This document shows, in pieces, positions 51,301 to 58,349 of a stretch of DNA of 64,000 bases. The stretch is taken from assembly GCF_029852145.1 (NCBI RefSeq), contig NC_079979.1, forward strand, positions 2,900,501 through 2,964,500, given 5' to 3'. A program made the position numbers and the translations under genes. Under the pieces are notes generated by a model. The model had not been told where the DNA came from and made no database searches. It saw only the letters and a list, made by a program, of their open reading frames with translations. Source of the DNA: Microplitis mediator. Lineage: Eukaryota; Arthropoda; Insecta; Hymenoptera; Braconidae. Every line of letters starts with the position of its first letter. Position 1 is the first letter of the stretch.

Positions 51301-52223
51301 ATTGCAGAATTATTTAGAATATAATTGTCTATTTGCATATCAGCCCTATCCTATCAAAAAAATCCATATGGGAATCCAGTCTAGATTCCTAGGTCGGTTC
51401 CCACATGGCGTTTACAGACCGATTCCCGTGTGGTTTCGTATAGGAATATTAACCCGTTATGTTATTCACATACGCGCATCAAGATACGATAGACATAAAC
51501 ATCCAGATATCCTGGATTCTATAGAAATTACTTATATAGAAGCCCAGATTCGTATATGAATATCCCACAAAAAATCCATACATGCATGTCAAGTTCCTAT
51601 ATGGGAATCTAGGTACCTACAGATTCCTCTGTGAGTTTCCTTCCTGGGAATCTGGGTACCTAGTTACGGACATAAAGTTCTTACATGGAAGCCCTGGTAC
51701 CCGCAGTTTCCCGGTACTCATATGGAGTTTCCATATAGGAATTCAGATACATATGGTTACTAAGATGGATTTCTGTATGTGGATCCAGGTACCCATAATT
51801 CCCTATGTGAATTTCCTGTATGAGAATTCAGATATCTATGCTTCCCTCCATCGATTCTTATATGAATCCATACACTCCTATATGCATTTCTATGGTTTGC
51901 CATTAATTTCGACATACATTTTTTGATAGGGCATACCTTTTTTTACGCAGTAAAAATTGTTTCTTGATTCATGAAATTTACACAGTGAATCGTGATCACA
52001 ACACGCTCGCGGATCATCAGAATTACACTGAAAAAGATTATAAAAATTCATAAATATTAAACAAAAATTTAACAAGTTCATTTAATTGATCAATAATTAC
52101 TCTTTTATGGTAATCAGCACACTGATTACTTGTTGTGTCATTGCTTCCATTTACTTGATAAATAAATAATGTTAATAATGCAAAAAATCGGCTCAAGTTG
52201 TAAAAAAAAACTTTCATTAACAT
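30143..52223 (-). CDS. Secreted multi-module EB-like cysteine-rich protein, 8 exons
   Basis: Proposed spliced gene: 52223-52101, 52027-51937, 51240-50995, 50920-50669, 32607-32362, 32283-32035, 31971-31723, 30396-30143. All junctions are GT-AG (donors include GTAAGT and GTACGT). Exon lengths sum to 1710 bases, 570 codons with the stop and no internal stop. Exon 1 encodes a hydrophobic signal peptide; exon 2 a short CC-containing segment; exons 3-8 one module each of 82-84 residues with about 12 cysteines in CxC and CxxxxxC spacings, as in EB-type extracellular modules. The 5' cluster ends in an open phase-1 donor and lacks a stop; the 3' cluster opens with a phase-1 acceptor and lacks a signal peptide, so I join them across an 18-kb transposon-filled intron. 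Expected to be secreted or extracellular; molecular function unknown. The alternative is two broken paralogues. An AATAAA lies at 30131-30126. Confidence 0.72.
30662..31537. mobile_element. Palindromic-word MITE with GGTACCCGGAAAA ends, in EB gene intron 7
   Basis: Left GGTACCCGGAAAAAAAAG and right CTTTTTTTCCCGGGTACC are inverted. The 850-bp interior is made almost wholly of ATAAGATCATATGANCTTAT-like words. It sits inside another diverged repeat rich in GATTTCCATGTGGATTC words, and accounts for most of intron 7. Confidence 0.78.
31723..31971 (-). CDS. EB-like gene exon 7: module 5
   Basis: Phase 1-1 exon of 249 bp with acceptor TTTACAAAAG and donor AAAA|GTAAGT. It encodes a complete module (STCSTSAHC, GKCICK, HGLCTNDHQC, CQCKPDF). 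The preceding intron is 63 bp. The following intron is 1,326 bp because of inserted repeats. Confidence 0.76.
32035..32283 (-). CDS. EB-like gene exon 6: module 4, C-terminal cysteines lost
   Basis: Phase 1-1 exon of 249 bp, acceptor AATTCCAG, donor CGAA|GTAAGT. The first half keeps the module pattern (EHCQTNENC, SKCACK, GATC). The final CxC found in the sister modules is replaced by CQYN and the last cysteine is missing before the donor, so the second disulfide cluster is probably altered. Confidence 0.73.
32362..32607 (-). CDS. EB-like gene exon 5: module 3
   Basis: Phase 1-1 exon of 246 bp preceded by a TTTTAACATTGCAG acceptor and followed by CCAA|GTACGT. It encodes one cysteine-rich module (GSYCENDVAC, KVCIC, CQCK). 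Joined to exon 4 the split codon becomes ATG, a neutral join. No signal peptide is present upstream of this exon, which supports linkage to exons 1-4. Confidence 0.73.
33000..33385. other. Unidentified less AT-rich island in EB gene intron 4
   Basis: Starts near TGTAACGGGATATAAGTCC and has overlapping ORFs on both strands (plus 33167-33382; minus 33369-33151) with balanced composition. Neither has a domain I recognise. It could be an LTR piece or a copied exon. Confidence 0.3.
33438..35325. mobile_element. Fold-back element with TTAGACCGGTTC ends
   Basis: Ends TTAGACCGGTTCAAAAAAAT (after a TA run) and TTTGTGAACCGGTCTAA (before a TA run). The arms mirror each other through CCCG.AGTGAAATATCTTCC, TTACGTTTAAATAACATGG, TGTAATTAATTTAACC and ATTTCATAATTATTATTG to about 34705 and 34938. 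A central hairpin ACGACCAACTG / CCGGTTGGTCGT lies at 34872-34932. The left arm is interrupted by an LTR remnant (33619-34496). Confidence 0.82.
33619..34496 (+). mobile_element. Deleted LTR element inserted in the fold-back arm
   Basis: Begins TGTTACGTTCCC and ends AAAACGTAACA, flanked by CTTT (33615-33618 and 34497-34500); the arm sequence is continuous without it. Inside, a first AAAACGTAACA (34387-34397) is followed by ATGGTGCTGTGACCAGGATC, which looks like a primer site, then 80 bp to the second LTR end. Hence one LTR plus a scrap of interior remain. Family unknown. Confidence 0.68.
35530..35935. repeat. CATG/GATC palindromic-word repeat with CGGGAAAAAA left end
   Basis: Starts ACTCGGGAAAAAATCTGCA and continues as degenerate words such as TGATCATGCATGATCAAGC. 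It resembles the 587-1226 element. The right end is not clear, and the following 35940-36120 has GGAATCCA/TGGATT words like those at 51344-51931. Confidence 0.6.
36123..36960. mobile_element. Fold-back element with TTAGAGGGTT end
   Basis: Left arm landmarks CCCTTAATATTAATATTCG and CCCATTTAAATAACATAG match the family. 36400-36675 and 36690-36920 are mirror images around AATAATCGACAGAAATGAT. The plus ORF at 36348-36659 lies on one arm and is not regarded as a gene. Confidence 0.7.
37139..37841 (+). pseudogene. DIRS-type retrotransposon RNase H fragment
   Basis: Begins with FSMESRLWW and GLFSDASL, then a TGA and a frame change, then HINLLELIDAF, LLRVDNSTAMTYINKMGG, LVCEIWNWC, another frame change, and SSKENQVADEQSR, IDLFASRAYIKCKSFFSW, DAFTMSW and FYAFPPFAILNRVLQKI. 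These blocks, in this order, are characteristic of the RNase H and following domain of tyrosine-recombinase (DIRS/Ngaro-like) retrotransposons. RT, the methyltransferase-like domain and recombinase are absent nearby, so this is a fragment. It lies in intron 4 of the EB-like gene. Confidence 0.85.
37842..38313. other. No gene; GT-repeat family fragment
   Basis: 37856-37925 contains AAAAGTCGAGTTTTCATCAGA and a CCTACGAAGC block from the interspersed repeat family. The rest up to the Copia target site is A/T-rich without features. Confidence 0.45.
38319..38482 (+). repeat. Copia 5' LTR, first part
   Basis: Matches the first 164 bases of the intact 3' LTR (49755-49988) with few substitutions. It is cut by the BEL insertion, whose target duplication CCTGT is its last five bases. 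Confidence 0.92.
38483..39522 (-). repeat. BEL 3' LTR, full length (1040 bp)
   Basis: Reads TGTTGCGTAATC to TATTACAACA on the minus strand. Its outer plus-strand start (TGTTGTAATAATAAT) and inner end (GATTACGCAACA) match the other LTR. A purine-rich GATGGTGGGCAGAA lies just internal to it (39523-39536, minus) as the likely polypurine tract. Confidence 0.92.
39613..40269 (-). pseudogene. BEL integrase C-terminal part
   Basis: Continues the integrase after TGA stops near 40270, 40137 and 39985. It includes the conserved PPAAPHMGGKWEAAVKSLK block carrying the third catalytic acid, ILNSRPLEPL, and the C-terminal DUF5641-like domain (QVGSLVLLTDE, WPLARI, HPGKDGLTRVATL). It ends with an acidic tail at 39613. 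Confidence 0.86.
40270..42375 (-). pseudogene. BEL pol: RT, RNase H and integrase, 5'-truncated
   Basis: An open stretch of about 700 codons on the minus strand. It starts within RT (TGPAPYLAVRALLQL, then YVDDIFGG catalytic box). RNase H follows (FSDASQLAMAA, IPRLELTAA, WTDSTITL), then the integrase zinc-binding domain (H-H-C-C in HGDTQLTL..CIKCARHR), then the integrase core (GVDYAGPI, SDCGTTF). The RT fingers are missing at the N end. A TGA stops the frame at 40270 and the domain continues downstream. Confidence 0.9.
42446..42652 (-). pseudogene. BEL aspartic protease fragment
   Basis: Contains LLLDPGSESSFVS, the position of the retropepsin active site in BEL elements; the usual D-S/T-G triad reads DPG here. 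It is followed almost directly by the middle of RT, so the protease C-terminus and the first part of RT have been deleted. Confidence 0.78.
42776..44278 (-). pseudogene. BEL gag, interrupted
   Basis: Runs from an ATG at 44278 through segments 44278-44096, 44071-43571, 43462-43274 and 43264-42776, separated by stops and frame changes. The middle part (KFDGRYENWPELRDSF, then LKSCLRG) is the DUF1759-like core of BEL gag. The last part carries two cysteine clusters (CENCLGHHLPDAC and CKVCQQKHH) typical of the BEL nucleocapsid. The fragmentation rules out a functional Gag from this copy. Confidence 0.88.
44359..44375 (-). promoter_or_regulatory. BEL primer-binding site (tRNA-Tyr)
   Basis: Minus strand TGGTCCTTCGAGCCGGA, five bases inside the 5' LTR, is complementary to the 3' end of insect tRNA-Tyr (ends CCGGCTCGAAGGACCA). 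Position and orientation fit minus-strand transcription of the element. Confidence 0.82.
44381..45251 (-). repeat. BEL 5' LTR with internal deletion (871 bp)
   Basis: Matches the 38483-39522 LTR throughout, except for one deletion of about 170 bp near 44960, where the sequence jumps to TATAGAGAGTTATGAACCC. Scattered substitutions between the LTRs show the insertion is not recent. Confidence 0.92.
45252..45326 (+). repeat. Copia 5' LTR, second part
   Basis: Continues the interrupted LTR after the BEL element. The first five bases (CCTGT) are the duplicated target. It ends in TATCATCA, as the 3' LTR does. Confidence 0.92.
45327..45340 (+). promoter_or_regulatory. Copia primer-binding site (internal initiator tRNA-Met)
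   Basis: GGTTATGGGCCCAG directly follows the 5' LTR. It is complementary to the anticodon-arm region of insect initiator tRNA-Met rather than to its 3' end. This is the half-tRNA priming known for Copia. The match was made from memory of the tRNA sequence. Confidence 0.8.
45587..49665 (+). pseudogene. Copia gag-pol polyprotein, broken
   Basis: Order seen: gag helical domain (from 45611), CCHC zinc knuckle at 46277-46318, aspartic protease with DSGATSHLC near 46430, GAG-pre-integrase, integrase with the HSDLCGP, QSDNGTEY and NGIAERKN motifs, reverse transcriptase with YVDDIL near 48740, and RNase H with STEAEYMA near 49365. Breaks: a frameshift just after the first ATG at 45587, stops at 46954, 47638 and 49439, a small deletion plus frameshift near 48290-48300, and a frameshift near 49600. 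This order (integrase before RT) is diagnostic of Ty1/Copia. The gene is dead but not old enough to lose its domains. Confidence 0.92.
49755..49988 (+). repeat. Copia 3' LTR
   Basis: Intact 234-bp LTR preceded by a purine tract TTGAGAGAGGG (49744-49754) and followed by the target duplication CTGTT. It is the reference used to recognise the split 5' LTR. Confidence 0.93.
49994..50668. other. EB gene intron 4, 5' side; no feature
   Basis: A/T-rich single-copy-looking DNA between the Copia 3' boundary and exon 4. No further cysteine-rich exon was found in any frame. Confidence 0.45.
50669..50920 (-). CDS. EB-like gene exon 4: module 2
   Basis: Phase 1-1 exon of 252 bp, acceptor AAAACGTAG, donor CCAA|GTAAGT. 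It encodes a module nearly parallel to exon 3 (KKCICR, GFCWRNEKCAT, CQCKE). No stop codon or terminal exon follows within the next several hundred bases, so the transcript must continue past the Copia insertion at 49988 or the gene is truncated here. Confidence 0.75.
50995..51240 (-). CDS. EB-like gene exon 3: module 1
   Basis: Phase 1-1 exon of 246 bp, acceptor AATATAG, donor CCAA|GTAAGT. It encodes one 82-residue module with 12 cysteines, including CVC and CQC. It is very close to exon 4 (shared FCW..EKCAT and CQCKE), which points to a fairly recent tandem exon duplication. Confidence 0.78.
51344..51931. mobile_element. MITE with CCCTATC..AAAAAA ends in EB gene intron 2
   Basis: Ends CCCTATCCTATCAAAAAAAT and, inverted, CCCTATCAAAAAATGTATG. 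The interior repeats words like CATATGGGAATCCAGGTACC. Its right end lies five bases from the exon 2 donor, so the intron starts GTATG and then enters the element. Confidence 0.7.
51937..52027 (-). CDS. EB-like gene exon 2: short Cys-rich segment
   Basis: This 91-bp exon enters in phase 0 after TTTTTCAG and leaves in phase 1 at G|GTATGC. It encodes about 30 residues with five cysteines, including the pair in RACCDHDSLC. It does not match the later modules and resembles the short disulfide-rich N-terminal segment of other secreted arthropod proteins. Only five intron bases separate its donor edge from the terminal inverted repeat of a MITE-like element (51344-51931). Confidence 0.68.
52101..52223 (-). 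CDS. EB-like gene exon 1: signal peptide
   Basis: The first ATG is at 52223 and a second in-frame ATG is two codons later. The 41 codons begin with a basic then strongly hydrophobic stretch (FFALLTLFIYQVNG) typical of a secretion signal, then a polar segment with one Cys. The exon ends in phase 0 at an AAAAGA|GTAATT donor. Intron 1 is only 73 bp and ends in a pyrimidine-rich TTTTTCAG. The position and hydrophobic start make this the 5' coding end of the gene. Confidence 0.72.
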
Positions 52224-53094
52224 TGTTAAACAATTTTATATAATGTATTGTGTAAAATGAGAAGAGTTAGCAAGAATAAAATGGAATTTTTTTACGATGG
52301 ATAAATCTATAAATACGACTGTTGATTACATGGATATCGTCATACTCCGATATTTTTCAATTATTTGATCGTTTTTTAATAGCCCAGCGTTCACAAACGT
52401 TACAAGCACATATGTTAGCGGCTAACACGATGATAAATAGATAGAAAATTAGATAAAACAAGAATTTTTTTACCTTTTCTTTTTTACGTTTTATTCAGTT
52501 TTTTTTTTTTTTTTCGTTTTTCGGAAAAAAAATTTTTTTTTCTCTTTACCTTACATTTACTGAATAACTAACGCAAAAATGAAAGGAAATCCGAAAAAAA
52601 TTGATTTTTTTATTTTGGTAATGATTACACAAATTAAGGAACAAAAGTTGTTCCTTTAATTGTTTTGTAAAACTTTGAGCAATCGGCTCGGACAAACGGT
52701 TTAATGGATCAATCTGAAAATTTCCAGGGTTTTGGAGGGTACATTAAGCTGTAAAATTACCTGACAACATTATCATTTTTATCAATATTTGCAGAGTAGC
52801 GATGAGTCGACTAAAAATCCAGAAAATGGCCATTTTTTAAGGGCTTTTCAAATGGATATCAAGGATGAAAAAATAATCCATATATAATAGTCCAACAAAA
52901 ATAGACGTTTCTATTAGGTTAACTTTGCACTACATTTCTGATACGTTTTTTTTTATAAGGTTTAAGATCACTTCCCTAGTTGGAAGAAATCATTGGCCAA
53001 AGCTGAGACCAAGCCTTGGCCCGTCGTCAGCTAATGCTCCTCAGCCTAGCGCAAAGCTTAAATACATACATAAAGCGTACAGACATACATACAT
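52224..53094. other. Upstream of the EB-like gene; promoter not resolved
   Basis: A minus-strand TATATAAAATTG lies only about 10-20 bases before the first ATG (near 52240-52229), which is close for a TATA box unless the leader is very short or begins in an upstream exon. The rest is A/T-rich with no ORF. Confidence 0.3.
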
Positions 53095-53246
53095 ACACTC
53101 GGACATCATCTTGAAATTAGTCAGAATAGCTTCCTAGGACCTCAAAACGTCGACATCTGATGAAAATTCGATTTTCGTAAATCGGACCGAAACCAATAAC
53201 TTCCTGAATTTTTGAAAATTTACAATTTTCTTAGCGGGAAGTTAAA
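53095..53246 (-). repeat. Inverted copy of the GT-tailed interspersed repeat
   Basis: Reads CGGACATCATCTTGAAATTAG through ACGTCGACATCTGATGAAAA to TTTTCTTAGCGGGAAGTTAA, the reverse complement of the 3396 copy. Only a short ACATACATAC run replaces the long microsatellite. Its inner end joins the truncated fold-back element. Confidence 0.68.
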
Positions 53247-53834
53247 AAAGAAATTTCGCGCATGAAAAAAATTCTATGTCGATTACAGACCTAGCTCATT
53301 GAAAAATTAAATTTTCCCATTTAAATAACATCGGAAATTTTTTTTTTTAGCTTTAAGTATTTTTAACCTCGTTAACAAATCGATAGATCAAATAGACTCA
53401 TAAATATTTTTGTAGGAAATTGAACGCTCTACAAAAAATGTCTCTAATCATTTTTCGATAAATTCATCTGCTTCACAGTTATTAGAGCTCGAAGTAAAGT
53501 TAGAGATCGTTGTACTTTTCCGGTGAAACTATCGGACTAATCACAAAATGTTATAGAATCTTTTTTGTTGCCAATTTTATTCTCTGCAAGTTATTATTAG
53601 CAAAGCTTTCTTTAAATTCCGCATTGTTTTCTAGTTATTTTCATTTTAATTTCAAGCTCTTAAAAAAGTGGTTCTGATCGATTTCAAGAGCTTGACATTG
53701 AAATGAATATAACTAAAAAACAATGCGGAATTTGGAAAAACTTTACTGATAATAATTTGTAGAGAATAAAATTGTCAACAAAAAAGACCTCACAAAATTG
53801 AGTTATAGATCAAATTGAATGGAATATAGTATAG

Positions 53835-53907
53835 TGCCGGATAGCTCAACTGGTACAGCACTCGGCGCGATACCGAATTGGTCTGGGTTCGATTCCCAAT
53901 TCGGGCT
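53835..53907 (+). tRNA. tRNA-like sequence, copy 1 (degenerate)
   Basis: 73-base cloverleaf layout with a perfect T arm (CTGGG TTCGATT CCCA.) and the B box GGTTCGATTCC. The D stem is disturbed (CAGC for GAGC) and the T stem closes imperfectly (CCCAAT). The anticodon loop reads CGCGATA. Likely a decaying copy of the downstream one. Confidence 0.45.
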
Positions 53908-54054
53908 ATCTATATTTTTCTCATTTTATCTATAAATTGTCTTATTGAGAGGTTTGCATGTTTTAGGTTTCCACTATATAAAATGGTGTATTACCGTACG
54001 AAGGACGGTGTGGCTCAATAAGTTATAGATCAAATTGAATGGAATATAGTATAG

Positions 54055-54127
54055 GGCCGGATAGCTCAACTGGTAGAGCACTCGGCGCGTTACCGAATTG
54101 GTCTGGGTTCGATTCCCAGTTCGGGCT
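54055..54127 (+). tRNA. tRNA-like gene, copy 2 (better preserved)
   Basis: 73 bases fold as a cloverleaf: acceptor GGCCGGA/TTCGGGC with one mismatch, D stem GCTC/GAGC perfect, anticodon stem CTCGG/CCGAA with one mismatch, T stem CTGGG/CCCAG perfect, A box TAGCTCAACTGG and B box GGTTCGATTCC. The loop CGCGTTA gives a formal CGT anticodon but has G instead of U at position 33, so decoding is doubtful. Acceptor and D arms resemble insect tRNA-Lys. It has no CCA and no strong T-run terminator immediately downstream. Confidence 0.55.
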
Positions 54128-54839
54128 ATCTATATTTTTCTCAATTTATCTATAAATTGTCTTATTGAGAGGTTTGCATGTTTTAGGTTTCCACTATATA
54201 AAATGGATTCCACTACACAAAATTTTGTGAGAAGTCTGATAGTTTCACTGGAGAAGTAAAAAGGTCTCCAACTTTACTTCGAGCTCTAATACCTTTTGAA
54301 TAGAGGGATTAATCGAAAAATGATAAGAAATCTTTTTTGTAGAGCGTTCAACTTCCTACAAAAATATGTATTAGTCTATTCGATCTATTGATTCGTTAAC
54401 GAGGTTCAAAATACTTAAAGCTAAAAAAAAAATTGATCCCATGATATTTAAATGGGAAAATCGAATTTTTTAATGAGCTCGGTCTGTAATCGATAAAGAA
54501 TTTTTTTTCTTTCGCGAAAATTTTTTTTTTGTGTTGGACTATGGTTTTTTTCTACATGCACTTGAAGAAAAAAATCTGGCTCCGAAATGAACCACCCTAA
54601 TATATATATATATATATATATATGTTCATGTATAAATTTTTCAACGAATGGTATTTTTGAACTCTACTTAACTAATTATAATAGTTCATGACGAAATTCC
54701 TCAAAAAATCGACCATGAGGACAAATGCAATAGTTGGATTCTTAAAAAATCTACCTAAAAAATTTGATCACACTTTTATCGACACTAGGACGCCATTTAG
54801 TGCACACGTCCCATGTGGCAAATAGCACGTTGAGTGTAC

Positions 54840-55259
54840 AACATTACGTCTTCGCTGATAGCTAATCACGACATATTAATTCCGCGAGTTCTTTACATCA
54901 GTGAAGTGTGTGAATTAAGTGTTGTGCAAGCCTTTAATCACGGCTGGTGCATTGTGGGGCATTTTGGATATATGCCGCACTAGTTCATAATTTAAGGGAC
55001 ACCATCGGGGTGCAAATTAAATTGTGATTAAAGTGATCAGTGAATTCCTGTATAAAATACTGTGAATAAAATTATCGTTTGCGTTAATTTTCGTCCAGTT
55101 TTATTTGTGCGACTCGACGTGTCTTGAACATTCCTAAACGGTGAGTCAGCTTCGACGGACACTAATCTGCTTATAGTGGTATTAAGTTTTCTGTTAGTTT
55201 CATTGTATTAGTATTTTTCATATATTAATAACGTCCGATCCGAAGAAATCAAACGACCA
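54840..55259 (+). other. Probable 5' leader or LTR of the Gypsy fragment
   Basis: The region directly upstream of gag has a TATA-like TGTATAAAATAC near 55050, AATAAAATTATCG just after it, and a rise in GC relative to flanks. It is a plausible LTR plus leader, but no second copy or primer site is recognised. Confidence 0.35.
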
Positions 55260-56359
55260 GAAAAAGGATGTCTTTTTCGATGCCAAGCCAGTGATTGTCA
55301 ACTCTCTCAAGGCACCTCACTTCAACCCGAAGCGAGTGAGTTTATGGTTCGCGCAGCTCGAAGCTTAGTTTGCGATCCACAGCGTAGCAACGGAGAGAGA
55401 GAAATTCAACCACGTGGTTTCTCTCATCGACACTGAGTTTGCATGCAAGGTTGAGACCCTCATCATCAACCCACCAACGACGATGCCATACGCTGAGTTA
55501 AAAGCCACGCTCATCGCGTGTTACTCAAAGTCAGAAGAAGCTAAACTGCATCAGCTTCTAGATGGCGAAGCGATTGGTGATCGATCACCTTCACAGTTCC
55601 TCCGCCATCTTAAATCGCTCGTGCTGACCATTGATGACGCGGTTTTGAAAGCAAGATGGCTGGCAAACTTGTTAAAGAAGACACAAGAGCTTCTAGCTAT
55701 TTTTCCATCAATAGCTACCATCGACCGGTTAACCAAAACAGCTGACAAGCTATATGAGATGTTTCCAGTGATTCACACTGCTGCGGTTGCTTCATCATCA
55801 TTTTCACAGGAGACGATCGAGCTGCAGAAACGAGTGAGTGAACTATCTCGACAGGTAGCAGCACTGACGACAGCTTTTAACCAAAACCGCGGCAGATCAC
55901 CAGGACGAATACAAAATAAACGCCCTCGAAGCGAATCGATGCCACGCAAGCTTGACAAAACAGGCTTCTGTTGTTATCACACGAAGTTTGGTAAAACCGC
56001 GTACAAATGTACGCCAGGCTGCAATTTTTCGGAAACGTGAACGAGAGTCACTAGTGGCAGAAACCGACCCTCCTGCATCTTCTAACCACCTATTCGTCGT
56101 CGATCTCACCACGTATACACAATACCTCATGGATTCTGGTTAAGATCTCTCTGTTTATCCATACGAGCAGATGAAATGCAAGCCTACACCAGTAGGATAC
56201 CAACTTCACACAGCAAATGGCTCGTTGATCAAAACAAACGGTTGCATCACACTGTCGTTAAACTTCGGTTTTCGTCGAGAATTCACTTGGAGATTCATCA
56301 TTGCTGACGTCACGAAACCAATCATTGGTCCCGATTTTCTAAATAACGCAAAACAATAA
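55260..56359 (+). pseudogene. Ty3/Gypsy gag and aspartic protease fragment
   Basis: Gag begins near 55270 (PHFNPKR, LWFAQLEA, then a TAG at about 55368), continues open from 55414 to 56040 (LATAELKA-like helix region, EEAKLHQLL, GDRSPSQFLRHLKSL, RQVAALTTAF) and ends in a CCxxH..C..C finger-like segment (CCYHTKFGKTAYKCTPGC). After a frame change the protease follows: LFVVDLTT, YLMDSG then a stop, LHTANGSLIKT, and FIIADVTKPIIGPDFLNNAK. RT and integrase are absent downstream. The gag type resembles the CsRn1-like group of Gypsy. Non-functional. Confidence 0.84.
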
Positions 56360-58349
56360 TTATAAAACGGTTCGACTTGACATCACTCGCACGTGATTGC
56401 AAATAAATATAAATAATTATAAATAATAATATTGTGCACGCTAGATCTAATTTGACCACAATTTATAATTATTTAATACGCATAAACAATTTAATACGCT
56501 TAACAATTGTAAATATTCACCGCACTTGATAAAACGATCGCTAATAATAATTCATAATAATAAATAGGTAAATTATCGCTGATAATAATAATAAAATTCT
56601 CCAGCAAAAGCCTGAATACTCATAAACAGTATTCTCGCAATAAATCACCAGTGTTCAACTAATATTAATCAATTAATGATAAATAATCAACGCTAAAATA
56701 ATAAGAAGTGATCACAAATAATAATTTTATCAATGTAAATATGTATCGCAAAGAATAGTTGATCACTGATGATAATATTAAATCTTTAACGCAAAAAATA
56801 TAAGAACCACTGATGACATATCAATAATCGTAAACTATTTAACTCAAAATAATAAAAGAATGATCGCAAAAAATATAATTACAGACAGGGAGATATTTAC
56901 CGCAAGATAATGAATAAGCACGAATAATGTAATCCCAATAAATCATAAATGTTCACAGATAATAAATAAATATTGGTAAATATCTACTGCAAACAATATT
57001 ATATTCCCAATGATATACAAAACAAATATGATGAATAATAACTGTAAATATTTTTGATATTTACCGCCAAAACATATTAACAATCACCAATAATTATTCA
57101 ATCATAAAAAAATAATAGGTATTAATTTCCAAGTTTTGGATGAATAATTACCGCTGGGACAAAACAAGTACGCAAGTATATATATATGTTGGACTGTACT
57201 AGTAAGTATTGGTCTCTCTCTCACTCACACGTGGGCGATATGCAAATGGTTACCAACGCGGGACAAATTACACGCCAATGTATATAGCACAAAGGTACTT
57301 ACAGTCATCGTTGTAATAAAGCACGCACATAGGTTCCATTGGTATCAATTCCTTTATCATTAATTATTTCAAAACCCAAAAACACAATTTTATTGCCGAA
57401 TGGCCAATAATCTTTATAATTATGAAATTGTTGCCCAAATGGCGTCTCAATAAAATTATTCCCAGCAACAGCAACACACCTTGCTCTTACAAATGCTTAT
57501 CCACGTCTGACCACGGCAGCACGTGTTTCTCACGCCGGCACTTCGGCCGACGCCATTTTATGATCTATCTCACTCAGACCAATGGAGAAATATACCTGTC
57601 ACATGTTAATTTTTTACACTAACACCAACATGATGAATGATTCGTTTTCGTGTAATTTGACCCATTCCCGACATCAAATGGCCACTCGCACATTTCAGAG
57701 TCAACTGTTACCATAATTTTCAGATAAATCCCGCATTGATTGATTTATAAACTCAGTAAATTTATTTGTAATAAATAAATTTACCAATGCCAACTGTTGC
57801 GTTGACGCGCATGCGCCAACCAACCAAAATAATAATAAGAAAATAAATATATGCGAAATTATTTATCCCAGCATCTATAAAATCTATTCATATGTTTATA
57901 AAAATCAGTAAATTTTACTGATTCCGACGCAATTTACATCTAAGAAATCAAGCAAATAATAAAGACACAGTAATTAAAATAAAATAATACATAAAATTAA
58001 TTAATTGCAATTTTGATGTAAAAAGAGATGATTATTAATCAATTAATTATTTATTTCTCTCAACCTTGCCTGGTTAACCTTTAATCTAATTATTTTAATA
58101 TATTCTACTCTCTAACTTCAGCATCTCTAATATCAGGTTACCCATCCCTACTTTTCTCACCCACGTAAAATTTTCCTTTTATTTTACTCAGATACAATTT
58201 TTCACAGTAATTAATGAATTTTTATTTATAATTACTATTTAATTAATTTAGTTAACCGTTAACCGGTGACCTTAACCGCGAGACACATCTTAATTTTACT
58301 CCGGATTTTTACTTCAATTTATTAATTAATTAATATTATATCGACTAGA
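56360..58349. other. No gene; AATAAT-rich degenerate repeats and LTR-like segments
   Basis: 56400-57180 is made of loosely repeated GATCGCAAATAATAAT-like words. 57180-57830 is less AT-rich with CACTCACACGTGGGCG and GCGCATGCGCC motifs and may belong to a retroelement. 57830-58349 is A/T-rich. No domain-bearing ORF. Confidence 0.4.

Larger units (their letters stand above)
53801..54205 (+). repeat. 220-bp tandem duplication containing tRNA-like genes
   Basis: AGTTATAGATCAAATTGAAT starts both units (53801 and 54021). Unit 2 ends near 54205 after CCACTATATAAAATGG. The units differ at only a few positions, so the duplication is recent relative to the arms. Confidence 0.85.
53247..54602. mobile_element. 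Fold-back element carrying two tRNA-like genes
   Basis: Right end TTAGGGTGGTTCATTTCGGA (inverted, 54602) next to a TA run. Arms 53250-53560 and 54205-54590 mirror each other through TCGATTACAGACC, CCCATTTAAATAACATCGG, CCTCGTTAACAAATCGAT and AAATTGAACGCTCTACAAA. An inner hairpin (about 53560-53665 with 53690-53795) shares AACAATGCGGAATTT. A 220-bp tandem duplication with tRNA-like sequences follows. The left terminus is cut off by the GT-tailed repeat. Confidence 0.8.
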
